NCBI GenBank assembly: GCA_002633005.1
Contig: NMRA01000446.1
Location: 274,334-338,333 of the forward strand
DNA length: 64,000 nt
Direction of reading: 5' to 3'
From: Phoronis australis
Lineage: Eukaryota > Phoronida > Phoronidae
This document shows, piece by piece, positions 10,639 to 22,800 of this stretch (positions are counted from its first letter, which is position 1; the number at the start of each line of letters is the position of its first letter). A model generated the notes under the pieces. It was given only the letters and a program-made list of their open reading frames with translations, was not told the DNA's origin and did no database searches. Made by a program: the position numbers and the translations under genes.

Positions 10639-10699
<61 letters not shown>

Positions 10700-10766
10700 C
10701 GTTCGTGATTTTGTGTGTGTTAGTGTGTTTGTGTGTGTGTGTATGTGTGCGTTCGTGATTTTGTGT

Positions 10767-10809
<43 letters not shown>

Positions 10810-10813
10810 CGTG
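10639..10813. repeat. TG/CA microsatellite, about 175 bp, interrupted
   Basis: Long GT runs with GTGCGTTCGTGATTTTGTGT interruptions that occur twice (10697 and 10747), showing internal duplication. It lies about 450 bp upstream of the receptor start codon. Open frames through it are artefacts of the repeat. Confidence 0.95.
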
Positions 10814-10834
10814 TGCGTATGCATGTGATCAATT

Positions 10835-11485
10835 CCGGTAGATTACAAGTCAGGCAAGCCGGTCGACCAGTGAGGGTGTCAACTAGGATTCTACTCAGGA
10901 GAAATATAGTCTCTCGAGATTAGACTGTGCGATTTTGATAAGGAAAAGAATATTTGTTCAGTGTACACGCTGATCGCTTTTGCAGTATTAAAGGCATGCG
11001 TCACTCGATTGAAATGTTTCTTTTAGTCATTTTAATCAGTTTGACTCCTTCTCACCTCGTAATGTGCCCAACTCACCAGAGGTGTCGCTCTAGTTTGTGA
11101 GAAAGACGAGGGCACAACGTGATAACGTTTACGCTCCGGCATCCTGTGATGAGTGTGCTGCCTATAAATAAACGTCAAAGCAGCCTGGCTAATTTGTAGT
11201 CAGGCCTGTACTGATTTTTTGTAGCGTTCGTGATTGCACGTGTTCAGAATCTCACGAATAAATTATAATGCGTTTCAAGTTTTTTGAAGCAACACATTAT
11301 TGAAGCTGGTCGGATCCCGTGGCGGCCTTAGTGAGTGGCAATAACCAATTGCAAGTTATTTCAGAGCTGGGGAAAGAGAAGCAATGAGGTTTCATTAATA
11401 TTCCAACATAGGCCTACCACTCATTAAGCGTTCGAAAAACCTTTGCCCTGTCGGATTTCGTGAAACGGGAAATCTGTCCGTCACG
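10835..11485. other. No gene recognised
   Basis: Mixed-composition sequence with no convincing coding or repeat signal; GCCTATAAATAAACG at about 11160 resembles a TATA box but no coding region follows. Confidence 0.4.
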
Positions 11486-11487
11486 TA

Positions 11488-11655
11488 ATCATGATACACA
11501 AAGCTGTCCGTCACATACTTGTGATCATGATACACAAGGCTGTCCGACACATAATTGTGATCATGATACACAAGGCTGTCCGTCACATAATTGTGATCAT
11601 GATACACAAAGCTGTCGCGTCACATAATTGTGATCATGATACACAAAGCAGTCGC
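11488..11655. repeat. 36-bp tandem array, about 5 copies
   Basis: Units begin ATCATGATACACAAAGCTGT at 11488, 11524, 11560, 11596 and 11633. Three periods are 36 bp, one is 37. Each unit contains TGATCATGA, a short palindrome. There are no unique spacers between units, so this is a minisatellite and not a CRISPR array. Confidence 0.9.
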
Positions 11656-12035
11656 GTCTGCGACGCCGTAGCAAGCCGGTAACAGAAAGTAGCTTAGTGA
11701 GTTGCAGTCCTGCAGCTAATCCACTCAGTTATACTCACTCTGGTACCGCCACACTATTAACTCATTTTAAGATACGCTAGGCGTTTCAGAGGTCACGGGG
11801 AGTAGTGTTTGACTCCAAAAGACTCTCGGAGAAGTTCCACAATAACCCACACTTCGGGCCGGCGTGAGACCCGAGTAGAAGTCATACGTTGATCTCTAAA
11901 TGCGAACAATTCACCAACTATAATACATGGCGGTGAGATTTTCTTAATTACTTAAACACTCTATCGCCAAAACAAACATATTTTCTGCGGCCCGACTGTG
12001 AAGTTCGCCGGAAAAACGAATCTTGGCAGTCTTCC

Positions 12036-12397
12036 ACTCTTTGACACAGCGCCTCCTATATTGAAAAGTGGACTTGTGGTAACAAGATGAACGACTACCA
12101 TCAATGCGCATGCCTTGGCTGGAATAATACCGATCACATTCGCCACATTTGCATACGCCTTTACGCACTGCACTGTACTTGTTTGGGCTTAAGCCACTGA
12201 ATCGGGGTTCCCAGATTTGAACAAATAGGAATAACTGAATGTTATGGGCTTAAGCCACTAGATCGGAGTTCTCAAATTTCAACAAATAGAAATGACTGAA
12301 TGTTATGAGACGTCAGTTTCATTACTTTAACCAATAAGAAGCCATGTTAAACAGCATTCAACAGTGCTGCATCTTAGTTGTAGCACTGCGAAAGAGT
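12036..12397 (+). mobile_element. MITE-like element A, copy 1
   Basis: Starts ACTCTTTGACACAGCGCCTC and ends with the imperfect inverted form, GCACTGCGAAAGAGT. Internal landmarks GAACGAC, GCGCATGCCTTGG, CGATCACATTCGCCAC and TTTGGGCTTAAGCCACTGAA are shared with copies at 44464-44834 and 53026-53401. An internal CTTAAGCCACT...GGTTC segment is duplicated around 12190 and 12250. The terminal GCGCCTCCTATA (12049-12060) is, reversed, a TATAGGAGGCGC CTCF-like core. Confidence 0.75.
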
Positions 12398-12629
12398 ACG
12401 TGTAGGCTGTCTTCCGTATGTACTCAGTCATCAGGTGGCAAGACTCGCTCATGGTTCCCTGCGTTCCGTTAGGTGGTCAGTAGCCAGCACACAGGTACAT
12501 GTATCAATTTATTTTTGCTCGGGAAATTTTTGTACACCGGCGTTTCTGATTGGCTAGTCGAATTCTCAACAGGCAAGCGCTATACGCAAACAAACTGGCA
12601 TGGCTGATGGACTGAAGTGTAGATGTGGT

Positions 12630-13592
12630 CTGGTGTATCACTATAAATGTATTTGTATTGAAGGCCTCTGGCCCAAAGTACAATAAACAAAACAATTAAT
12701 CAGGCACATTTGCACAAGCAGTCAACCCATTTAAGAGTTGTTCTCGTCTTTTAAGGGCAAAATACACATATTTAACAGCAGATATATCTGGATTAGCGAG
12801 CAGGCGTATACAGGATTCTTGAGTTGGATGCCTCCATTGAAATTCCTTCATAAAACGTGACCTAAGTTCACAATATCCCTTGCAAACCAACAGGAAATGG
12901 TATTCATCCTCTACAAGACCATCATTGCAAGCCATACATAATCTATTGTAATATTCCACTTTCTCGTGTCTACCCACTTCCACTTGTAGTCTGTGGTTGG
13001 AGCAACGTAAACGAGTAAACGCTTGAATAAGACTATTGTGTAGCGGTAACTTAAGATATGGTTCAAAACAGTACAGAGTCTTAAAGTTAGAGTAGAATTT
13101 AAGTTTTGCATTATGCTCAATTTCTGATCGCCAACCTTGCTCATAACAGTCATTTACTCTTTGCGCGAAGAAACTTAAGAACGAGACTTCGCACGTGACA
13201 CCTTGATTCAACCAAATTTGATAAAAACCGTATTTCGATAGCAATTGTCTAACAGAAGATACCCAAGTATTTCTTCTATTCCTATCTAAATCAACTAACA
13301 TGTCATAAGCCGCTTTAGCGTATCTAGTAGGTGGCATTTTCAATAACTTTAGCCAATATTTTACACACGTGACATAATACTTTGCATAGAGCGGATAAAT
13401 TCCACATTCACCCAATACAGCTGCGTATGAGCAAGAGTTTCCAACTCCAAGAGCAATTTTACAGAATTTAACATAAACATTTTCAAGCCATTCGTACTCT
13501 TTGAATCCCCAGATTTCCGCGCCGTAGCACATAGTTGGTACAGCAATTTTATCAAACAGTTCAAGTGATAGGCTCAATGGTCTGGTGTACAA
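12630..13592 (-). pseudogene. Non-LTR retrotransposon, C-terminal region and 3' end
   Basis: A 298-codon open frame (13592 to 12696, minus strand) matches the post-RT region common in invertebrate LINEs: PTMCYGAEIWGF, ENVYVKFCKIALGV, AAVLGECGIYPLY near its start, and a C-terminal cysteine/histidine box CMACNDGLVEDEYHFLLVC. The stop is followed by a 3' UTR with TTTGGGCCAGAGGCCTTCAA, a hairpin typical of CR1/L2-like 3' ends, ending near 12630. The RT domain is missing, as expected of 5'-truncated LINE insertions; the ATG is internal, not a true start. The long intact frame suggests a younger insertion than the RT at 1-1090. Confidence 0.88.
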
Positions 13593-13599
13593 ACCAATC

Positions 13600-15610
13600 G
13601 ATCCTTAAAATTTATGTTCAGGAAATGTGAATCCTAGAAATTGTGGTTGCGCCTTTTCGGAGTATATCTTTCTACTGACTTTTGTTTACGATCATACTGT
13701 TCTGTATTCACACAGTATGAATAACACACCGGTTAAATCGGCCAGATATGTGTTTATTGTACATGTATGTGCTTCAAGCACGAGGCTATTAAACATCACA
13801 AAGAAACAAAATAGTTGCTGCGACGCCACTTGCATGACATGGCTAAAAATCGTTCACAGTCCGCCATTTTTCACGATGTTGTAAAGCTAACCAATGACTG
13901 TTGAGGTTACATCAACCAATGCTAAAGCGCGTGCCACTGCGTGATACCTGCGTGCAGGCTGGGCCGGCACCGACGTAGGGAACCAGCGAGCTGGTTGCAA
14001 GACAGTCTCGTTCATGAGTCGGCTCACCTAGAACTGCCAAACAACATGTATTTATGAGTCCGCTCAAAAGTAGTTCGAGAAAGAGACAATTTATCTGAAA
14101 GGAAAACAGAAAAATTAAGCCCTGCTATCGAAAGTAGAAACGGTCCCTTGGCATTGCTCTCGACGCTCGAGAGATAACTTCATGGGCTACATATGAAGGA
14201 AATCTCACCAGATATCGGTAAGATAGTTTTGGCTAACCAAGTAATTGCAAAAGTTCTTTCAAATTTCTAGAAAACCAGCAACAATTAAATAAAACAAATT
14301 TATTTCGAAGATTTGTTGTATCTATGAAGTTTTAGGATCAAAGATTGATGTTTTATTAATAATATCAGGCGATAAACTTTCTTACGCGGCAACGTGGTCA
14401 TTAATCCATTGAGGTTACAGGCACAGGCTAATTCTAAATATCTTTGCCTGCCATCTGATGTTAGGCAAAATAACTGACCGCGTTTTTAACAAATGATGCA
14501 AAATACATCGTTTTTGCTCTTTTAAGATGTCTCGTTTCGTTGTCAGTTTGCATGTGTCTGCGATTACATTTTCAGGCCAAATAACATGCATGTAAGTCGT
14601 CATGGTCCACGTCCCAACCCGTGACACAACTGGCGACAATGAAACACGAGATGAACAAATTGCGCAGAATTACAAGAATGTATCTCAGACAACACTTGAA
14701 TAATTGTTTAGAGTTTTAACCTTAAAAATGCTTCAAATTTCATATCCAGTTTGGTAGCCCAATGAGCATTGCTTACAAAGCAAGATCGTTGCGCCACCTC
14801 TGGTTTGAGATGCCAATAAAACGCATCACCTTTTGTTATCTATCGTTTTTAGCAGGAAATGAACAACAAAAATACCACTGATTACATCAATGTTTCACAA
14901 CAATGCAGAAAATAGTTTATTTATTTTCCAGTTTGTAATTTATGCAACTCAATCAGCAAATACTGGGACACACAAAACAGAAAAAAGAATATCTTTCACA
15001 CCATCACGCACACAATCACACAATATCTCACTCATCCATTAATAATAAACTTCCAAAGTCTCCCCTATTTTCATTAAACGTTAACATACACGTGTTTTTA
15101 CAGGTTATAATATCTTCACTGCAGCAATCCCGGACAAAATTCAAAAAAACGTTAGCACAGTTTCTTTTCTCTATATCCACTATTTTAAATAAACTGTTTC
15201 AATGAAAGTTTGATAGCTTGAAGATATCAACGGACATACCTACTTGTCAATAACACCATGGTTAAAATCGTGCAAGAATTTTTGATCAACTCACACTCTC
15301 AAGGTGTTTTAATATATGCAGCAAGAGCAAGTATCGTCTTCTTTGACATAGATAATTTTCAAGAAAGAATTTGTGGACATCATTTTAATTGGGAATCAAA
15401 ACTGGAGCAATTTAAAATTTTCAAATATTTTGTAACGTAATGTGATTCACTTGTAGTCGAATGTGTACTAAAAGTGTCTATCCGTGTTCTAAATCAACGG
15501 GGCAGTTAAAACGCTTGCGTTCAATCAGCATTTGAATGATGGTTTTGCAAATGCTACTGAAACAACAGGTGTAGCAAAAGGAAGATTATTGTTATTACTG
15601 TAACCTTGAA
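13600..15610. other. No gene recognised
   Basis: Short open frames on both strands (for example 14942-15205) lack domains, splice context or codon pattern. No clear tandem or inverted repeat seen. Confidence 0.4.
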
Positions 15611-15617
15611 AATGGGG

Positions 15618-15790
15618 TTGCTCCGACGTCTGAATATCCCCCCGTGATTGGATTGCTCCGACGTCTGAGTATCCCCCCGTGATTGAGTTGCTCCGACGTC
15701 TGAGTATCCCCACATGATTGGTTTGCTCCGACGTCTGAGTGTCCTCCCGTGAGTGGGTTGCTCCGAAGTCTGAGTATCCCCCGTGATTGC
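15618..15790. repeat. 35-bp tandem array, 5 copies
   Basis: Units begin TTGCTCCGACGTCTGAGTAT at 15618, 15653, 15688, 15723 and 15758, always exactly 35 bp apart. Later units differ by a few substitutions. Because 35 is not a multiple of 3, the two minus-strand frames through it give rotating peptides (SDVGAT, QTSEQ); a coding role is unlikely. Confidence 0.93.
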
Positions 15791-16344
15791 TTTCGAGGAC
15801 AATTTCGAAAACCACAGGACTGGTGTGGATAACGAAATATTGATGTACTGGTTTAGGAAGAGCACGACTAATGGAAATTTTGTGGAAGACTAAGAATGGC
15901 ACATTTGTTTTTAAAAGTGTTCCTAGGAACGTATTACAAACGAAGACGACATCTCATTGGAGGCAGACCACGGGCAAAGAACATGCTAACTGCACCGCAG
16001 GTCACCTTTCCAGACCTGTGAAAGCAACGGTTTTCCTAGTCACAAAATACTTGTGAAATTTGCACTATCGCAAATTATAACTCGATATACCATACGCAAT
16101 GTATAACATTTCCACAAGCACAAGGCGAACGTTCGGGTAGTAATTTGGAATTTATCAATTGCTCCAGTTGCACCGTTGGAAGTAAGAAAAATTATCTCCC
16201 CTGACGTGTTTTTCGCGGTTTCTATTTAATTACTAGTAAAAAATGGCTCTTGTGTACAATAATTCTTTGTCTGGTGTGCGATTACTGATAGGGATTATAT
16301 CGTATATAAGCACAACACGGCCTGGTCGTGGTCAAGACGCGGTG

Positions 16345-16475
16345 GCTTTTGAAGTTCAGCGTTCAAGAACACAACTTTTGTAAAGTGAATCGACAAGTTG
16401 TCCTGGAAAAGAAACACGCATGTCTACCGCACTCCTCAGAGATAATGCATATCCACTAAAGTCGTGACAAGCAAA
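16345..16475 (+). repeat. Dispersed repeat, copy 1 (partner 20235-20365, inverted)
   Basis: AAAGTGAATCGACAAGTTGT, CCTGGAAAAGAAACACGCATG and GATAATGCATATCCACTAA match the reverse complement of 20235-20365 with scattered differences. No terminal inverted repeats identified. Confidence 0.65.
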
Positions 16476-16954
16476 AGCCGTGAAAATTTCACCAGTTCGC
16501 AGCAACGTTTCAATAAAACCCTTCCAAAACACGTGTGACAACTACCCAGGATGCTTTTGAAAGTTTAATGGTGAGTGGTATTGGCTTCAAAAGCGATACG
16601 ATCACAGAAATAATGTTGTAACAACACTCATGCCTAGTGATTTTACGTTTCTACCCGTACATAACGTAGAATTGTCGTGAGGACTTGACGGCTAGGGACC
16701 TCAGGATTCTCACACTCCACTGATTTATCCACATTATTTTGAAAACACTTTGCCTGGTCACACATTGTGTGTCATAAAAGGGATAAGCATACCTGCAGCT
16801 GACGCAGCAAGTAGAACTACTCTCTTTTATCACATCGGTGTAGACTCACAGTTGAACTGTGGTTTTTTGTTCACCCCAGACCGTCCGGAGTTGCACCATA
16901 CACCAACTGAGGACGGTCTCTCACGACGATTTATCGTTATGCTTAATCCTCTCA

Positions 16955-17001
16955 CCACCACCACCTGTACCACCACCACCACCACCACCACCACCACCAC
17001 C
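16955..17001. repeat. ACC trinucleotide microsatellite
   Basis: CCACCACCACC run with one CTGTA interruption. Confidence 0.95.
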
Positions 17002-17059
17002 TCCAAAATAATAACAAGTACATCAAAGAAAATTAATGCTTGAAATAAAACACCATGTA

Positions 17060-17218
17060 AACACACACATGTATACACACACGTATACACACACGTATAC
17101 ACACACGTATACACACACGTATACACACACGTATACACACACGTATACACACACGTATACAAACACGTATACACACACGTATACACACACGTATACACAC
17201 ATGTATACACACACATGT
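17060..17218. repeat. 12-bp satellite CACGTATACACA, about 13 copies
   Basis: Almost perfect 12-bp period; variants at the ends (ATGTATAC) and one A for C in the middle (AAACACGTATAC at 17161). Alternating purine-pyrimidine throughout. Open frames across it are artefacts. Confidence 0.95.
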
Positions 17219-17229
17219 AACATAAAATC

Positions 17230-19160
17230 ATGGTTGCTACTGGTAAGTAATAAGGGTTTCCCTAAAAACAGTTTGAAGGGGTTGGATATTTCATAGAATA
17301 AAGTAATTATTCATGCAGTATTTAAAATGTTCATACTTAGGGATAATCTAGTCCCTAGAGCATTTGTAAAAATGATATTGACATATATTCAACATGAAGT
17401 TTGTATCCTAAGACTACATCCAAATGATGCCATCAAAATATTGTTTTACCTAAGATTAGACTGTGTTGGGCTGTTAAGCAGACTAAGACTTTTGAATATC
17501 GTATTACACAATTTTCACGAATGAAAATCCGCAAACACTGTGGTTAAAGGTTTCAGCAGCTCCAAAGAATAAACATGTCCTTGCTAACTAATCGCATATT
17601 TTCAAAACTCATGTTGCATAAGTCTTTCTGTGAGTATAATAATAATATTTAAAAGTGCTAACAAAAGAGTTCTTGAAAGTTGACAAGGCTTACAAAGAGC
17701 TGTTGTTGTTCAAATAGTTCAAGCTTCCTGTTTTAGTTCATACTAATCAATAAAACTAAAATTTGGTTTAGTATCGTTTTATGTTGCCGTTTATAAGATG
17801 GAAAATGCAATTGACATGTCTTGGCCGCATTTGCAATAAGTGTGGTTAGCGACGATACATGAGAGTTACATGTATGCTCAATCCAATGGAAAATCAAGAC
17901 ATACCGATGACTAATCAATCTTCAACCAGTAAAGAATTACGTGACATCACAGTGCAGTATCGGCAATTACTGAAATTAAGAGTAATTGTACGTCTATAGG
18001 CACTGAACGTCAATTTTCTTTTAGATGTGAATGAATGGGCAGGCTCGAGGGAAGCAATGGCGACGAAGATGACCAACGGAAGTAGTGACCGTCAGTGAAC
18101 TTATGAATGACGATGGTTATGCCGATGTTGTTGATGATGATGATACCATGACGACGACCAAAATGACGGCGATAGTGGTAACACTTCAACTATATATGAG
18201 TGTTCCCTATCCTTTATAGTCATGTTCACTACTGTTTAAATAAACAAGTTTGTGGCTTTCCTCTGGAAGATTCTAACTGCATAATTTTATCAAGATCGTC
18301 CGACACTTATTCTCACACAGCGCACGTGCTGACGATGGTCAGAGTTTGAAATCGAAACGCTGAAACAATTATTGTCTATGCTTACTTCCAGAATTTGCTG
18401 AAATGGCTAATTCAATTCTTGTCGGAACTAACCGTGCTGTACAGTAGTGATACACAGGGTACGGGTCTACTAACAGACATGTGCAATCTCGAGGTTAGTC
18501 CTACCGTTTCCCGAATCAGGAAAAACGATTAAGCGTCCCCGGGGTAAACATCTCAGAATCAATATACATTCAATGGTTTATGTGTAATATGCCATGTTTC
18601 TTTGGACAGGGACGAAACAAAATTACCATTGATCGGTCGTAAACGTTTATATTTGGGCTGTTTGCCCAAGGGAATGTTTGCAAGAGCCGTGAATCCGTCT
18701 AATCAAATGTTTCAACCTTTTAACACAGGTAATCATGAGAATCACTGCTTGCCCAGATTATAATTTGATAAACAAAATGCATTTGAACTGAGGTTATACT
18801 AAACAATCAAGGGTTTGTACTAAGCAGTCGGGGGGGGGGGGNGAGACCTCAGTGAATAGTTGTCGATGGTACGCACGTGCATATGAGGAAGACACTAAAT
18901 AACCGAGGCTTTCGTCTCCAACTGTCTCTTTCTCGCACTGTAGACGCATCTCACACGCGTCCGGGGAGGCGGTAATGTTTTATTCTTCATGCCAGCGCCA
19001 ATAAAGACTGGTGTAGACCCCTTTTCTTGTAAATAAGAGACTGACATTTTCTCGCGTCTCGTTTTAATCAACACTTTTCACACGTCATAACACCTCATAG
19101 CCGAGAATATATGTTTGAACATTTTCCAGTGAACTCTGGTTTCGGTAATGCGTTTTTATC
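17230..19160. other. No gene recognised
   Basis: AT-rich, with low-complexity GATGATGATG sequence near 18110-18170 and a G run with one N at 18842. Open frames are short and domain-free. Confidence 0.4.
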
Positions 19161-19162
19161 TC

Positions 19163-19339
<177 letters not shown>

Positions 19340-19469
19340 CACTAAGCAACGCCCTGTTAACAAAAATGTTTAGGGCGGGAACCATGCTCACTGAATGAGC
19401 GGTGCACCATAGGGGTTCATGTGCTAAGACTAATGTGGACTAAGGTGCAAACTCGACGGAAACAGTGAA

Positions 19470-19645
19470 TATGTTAGTGGTGGTAATGGATGATGTGGTG
19501 GTGGAGGTGATGGTGGTGGTTATGGTGGAGATGGTGACGATGGTGAAGGTGGTGGTGGCGGAGGTGGTGATGAAGGGGGTAGTTGTGGTGGTTGTTATGG
19601 CGATGGTGGTGACGGATGTGATAGTAGTGGTGGTGATGGGGACAA
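19470..19645. repeat. GTG/GAT-rich imperfect microsatellite
   Basis: Mixed GTGGTGATGG units; both strands give open frames of V/M/D or T/I only because of the repeat. Confidence 0.9.
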
Positions 19646-20122
19646 TGGCGATTCTCCCCACCCAGTCGTTACGAGTTCTCTCCCATTAATAGGGGCTGAT
19701 GCACAGAATTGAGTTTGGGGGCCAGCGTCATTGACCGTTAGATGAACAACTCAACATACGCAAACGTTTCCATGTGACATTTCGTTAAGGGAACGTAAAC
19801 CGCCTAGCGCTACTTACGGCCAGGATTCCTTACATATCCCTTTAATGACATGTTTAGTCAGTGGATAAACACAAATGCGTAAGGAATAACAATGCCCAGG
19901 CGTAAATATTCAAGAAAATTTTACAGAGATTACGTATTGGGGTAAGCACAGAATAGCTAGGTTGCCTTTACAACAATTTTTCTGTGATCATATCTCTTCT
20001 TTATTTGTGCGGCGATCGTCCGGTTTTTGATCTTATTGTGGCCACAAACAGATTTAATTATCCATATCTCTTCTGATGGCAATACCACTTCCATTTAAAC
20101 ATAAAACAACATCCTCCGTTGT

Positions 20123-20194
20123 CTTGCCTACTTGGGAAGTCTTGCCTACTTGGGAAGTCTTGCCTACTTGGGAAGTCTTGCCTACTTGGGAAGT
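20123..20194. repeat. 18-bp minisatellite, 4 perfect copies
   Basis: CTTGCCTACTTGGGAAGT repeated four times without a mismatch (20123, 20141, 20159, 20177). Perfect identity suggests recent expansion. Plus-strand translation gives LPTWEV repeats in an 87-codon frame, with no other coding evidence. Confidence 0.95.
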
Positions 20195-20234
20195 CTTGTT
20201 ATTTAAAGGTTGTCGTAAGCTGATGAAAATCTCA

Positions 20235-20365
20235 TGTTACAGTTTAATTAATGGATATGCGTCATTCCTGACGAGTGCAATAGGCATGCGTTTTTCATTT
20301 TCAGGACAACATTTCGGTTCACTTTGCAAAGGTCTATGATTTTTGAGCGTTGAATTTCTATGAAA
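20235..20365 (-). repeat. Dispersed repeat, copy 2 (partner 16345-16475)
   Basis: Reverse complement matches 16345-16475, including CGCATGCCTATTGCACTCGT against CGCATGTCTACCGCACTCCT. Confidence 0.65.
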
Positions 20366-21202
20366 CAAAATACTCCTCCATGACCCTCGTAAACCCTCAG
20401 AAGTGTGAAGCAAATTTAAAAACGCCTAACGGCAATTAAGTCTGCTAAGCGGACACGCGTGTCACTACGCTTTAGGCGAATTACACCACTGCAGGAACAG
20501 ACCAAGAACCATAACATCCCTCCCGTGATTTACCAGCTCCTGTCACTCAAGTGAGACGCCAATGGTGCATTAGCAGAGGCAGAACGACGGTGGTAGAAAT
20601 CACCAAACCAGGGCTTAGTATCCTTTTAAACAAGGAAAGCTGCCAGGTTGAGTCCTGCACGTGCAGAACAGCTTGATTAAGGCCATACGTCTATTGTATC
20701 GTCAGGCTTACAATTGTAGGCCTATGCAAGGCATTTAAACCCTTGAAAATCGTTGGCGAAGACATGACAGGTAGTGTTATTGGAAATAGTGATTAGCATA
20801 ATTATATGCTAATAGCTTGCAACACTATACAGCTCTTAGCTGTTTTGTTTTGAAAAAATGATGCGGTTTGTGGTATTTTTGTCGTGCATTTCCCGCTAAT
20901 TTGAATCCGTTTTATTCTGGCTAAGTCTTGACAAATTCTCAACACGGGTGTTGCTCCATTCAGGTTATTGAAATCGCACAAGTCCATAACGCAAATAAAC
21001 AATAAGCGGCAATAGGCGCAATAACGCCACATTAAACGCCGACACTAGTAAGATAAAAACTCTATTTTATTGCGACCAAAGTTCCCCTAAATTACCAAAT
21101 GAAAGCGCTCTGAGGTGCGACACAAATCGAATGAAACGATTAGAGGAAGGTTGACGACAAAACCAAAAAAAGCCACCACAACCCCGACGTTCATTGAACC
21201 AA

Positions 21203-21280
21203 CCATGGGCGGGGCACCACAGGATGGGTGGAGGGGCTGTAGCCCCACTTTTTTCAGTGCTGCGCTGCCTGTGCCATCGT
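21203..21280 (-). mobile_element. MITE-like palindromic element, GGGCGGCGCA family
   Basis: CATGGGCGGGGCACCACAGG at one end, GCCCCACTTTTTTCAGTGCT toward the other: the inverted form of 6606-6678. Confidence 0.6.
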
Positions 21281-22210
21281 GTCGCAGTAACTTATAACAA
21301 CAAAATTACATTGAGGAACCAGTAAACAAAAGAGCATTCATCAAACAAAAATCGAATAACCAGAGAATGGTAAATTGAGGGCGAGGAATCGACACCCCTG
21401 ATGGACTTGAGGAGATCTATCTAAATGCCAAATTTCAAAAGGTTCTTCCTGAAGATCCCGAATACGAAGCGCCGGAAAAAATATTAAAAATGCCCGTCAG
21501 ATTTCGCTCCCTCAAAAACAGGTCTCAGCCTTTTGACGAGGTACGCACTGTATGTAGAATTCATCTGGATCAGAAGAGAAATGCGACCTGTAGCCTAAAT
21601 ATGCATAATTTTATATGATAGACCAACAAAGATGAACCGAATAATTGGTCAATAAAAGAACAAGCACATATCTCGACAACGTTAAGTCGTAACCGGATAT
21701 CCCTTGACGATATATATCAACAGAAAGCAATTAAAAGAATCCGTCTAGTGTCGCCGCAGATATAGAACGAGAAATCAATATACTGGAAGACGGTATTCGA
21801 AAAATCTCGAGGAACTCAAGAATGACGAGTTGTAACGATACAATTTAAAGTAGTTCTTGACGAGATTTATCTTACGTATCAAATTTCAACAGAACCTCTA
21901 AAAAACTCCGGAGCTAGAGCGCCATATAGTGTTTAGTGTCGACCAAAGCTGAAAGGTCTCAGTTACATGACGTGTGAAAATTGTATGCCGGTCGGACGTG
22001 ATAATGAGACGTAAGATTTTACCAAAACAGTTTAAATTCAAGTTTTTGTGAGCATTGAAGGCTGAGAAACGTACCATTTGCCCGGGCAACCATACGTGCC
22101 GAGTGTTGCACAATATATCCCAACAACTTCTCGTGCGACTTTTGAGACCAGTTACGGAGAGCCAGTTTAACCGTCTCTTGGCTAACTATTCATTTGTTGT
22201 TATGATGGAA

Positions 22211-22280
22211 GTTTACACACGCGCAGATATGAAACACCTGCGAGGGATAATTTGAAGCTAGGAAAATACCCGAGATTTTC
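22211..22280 (+). repeat. Repeat family B (GATATGAAACACCTCCGAGG)
   Basis: CGCGCAGATATGAAACACCT, GCGAGGGATAATTTGAAGCT and AAAATACCCGAGATT match, diverged, sequences near 27690-28115, 43330-43470, 51360-51440, 51610-51760 and 51960-52060. Confidence 0.6.
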
Positions 22281-22538
22281 CGCGACAATGGGCCTTAGAG
22301 GAGAGGAGGATGGGTTGTCTTATCAACTCGAATAGAGGTTTCCGTTCCCCAAATAATGAACAGCGACGGATTCCGTGTGGATTGGTATTCTGAAATTTGT
22401 GTAGATGAGAACCTTTAACTACAGAATTCATTCACAAAATAATGTGAAAAAGTGGAGATGAACAATGGCGTACGGACGAAGTATTTGTGAAGAAGAAGGA
22501 AGCTGCTCAAAACCTGGCGCTTAAAACTTAAAACTTAA

Positions 22539-22606
22539 GTGACTTAAGACTAAAGTGACTTAAGACTAAAGTGACTTAAGACTAAAGTGACTTAAGACTT
22601 AAGACA
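22539..22606. repeat. 16-bp tandem repeat GTGACTTAAGACTAAA, about 4 copies
   Basis: Starts at 22539, 22555, 22571 and 22587. It forms one side of the inverted-repeat element at 22587-22800. Confidence 0.9.
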
Positions 22607-22800
22607 GACATTTGGTCTTAAGGTCCCACTTCACAAATGTTAAATAAGTTTTAGTCAAGTAATTATTAGCGCATCACAGTCTAGAAATAATTTATAGAAA
22701 TCATCTCAGTAATTAGCAGTTATGTGCTTATTCTATTTTAAAGAAATAATTGTGTGGAGCGTAAGACCAAATTTCAGTCTTAAGTAAGTATTAAGTCACC
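22587..22800. mobile_element. MITE-like element with CTTAAG-rich terminal inverted repeats
   Basis: CTTAAGACAGACATTTGGTC at 22598 is matched, inverted, by GTAAGACCAAATTTCAGTCT at 22761-22780. Homology continues outward through TGACTTAA on the left and TTAAGTCA on the right, giving arms of about 40 bp around a 140-bp centre. No protein. Some left-end sequence has expanded into the 16-bp array. Confidence 0.65.

Noticed and set aside
10536-10841. TH/CV-rich proteins on both strands
   Set aside because: Translations of the TG/CA microsatellite.
11155-11180. TATA-like GCCTATAAATAAACG
   Set aside because: No coding sequence or other promoter features downstream.
11488-11655. CRISPR-like array with 36-bp period
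   Set aside because: Units are contiguous with no unique spacers, no cas genes, and the host is a eukaryote.
16830-17296. VYTC/THTY-rich open frames on both strands
   Set aside because: Translations of the 12-bp satellite.
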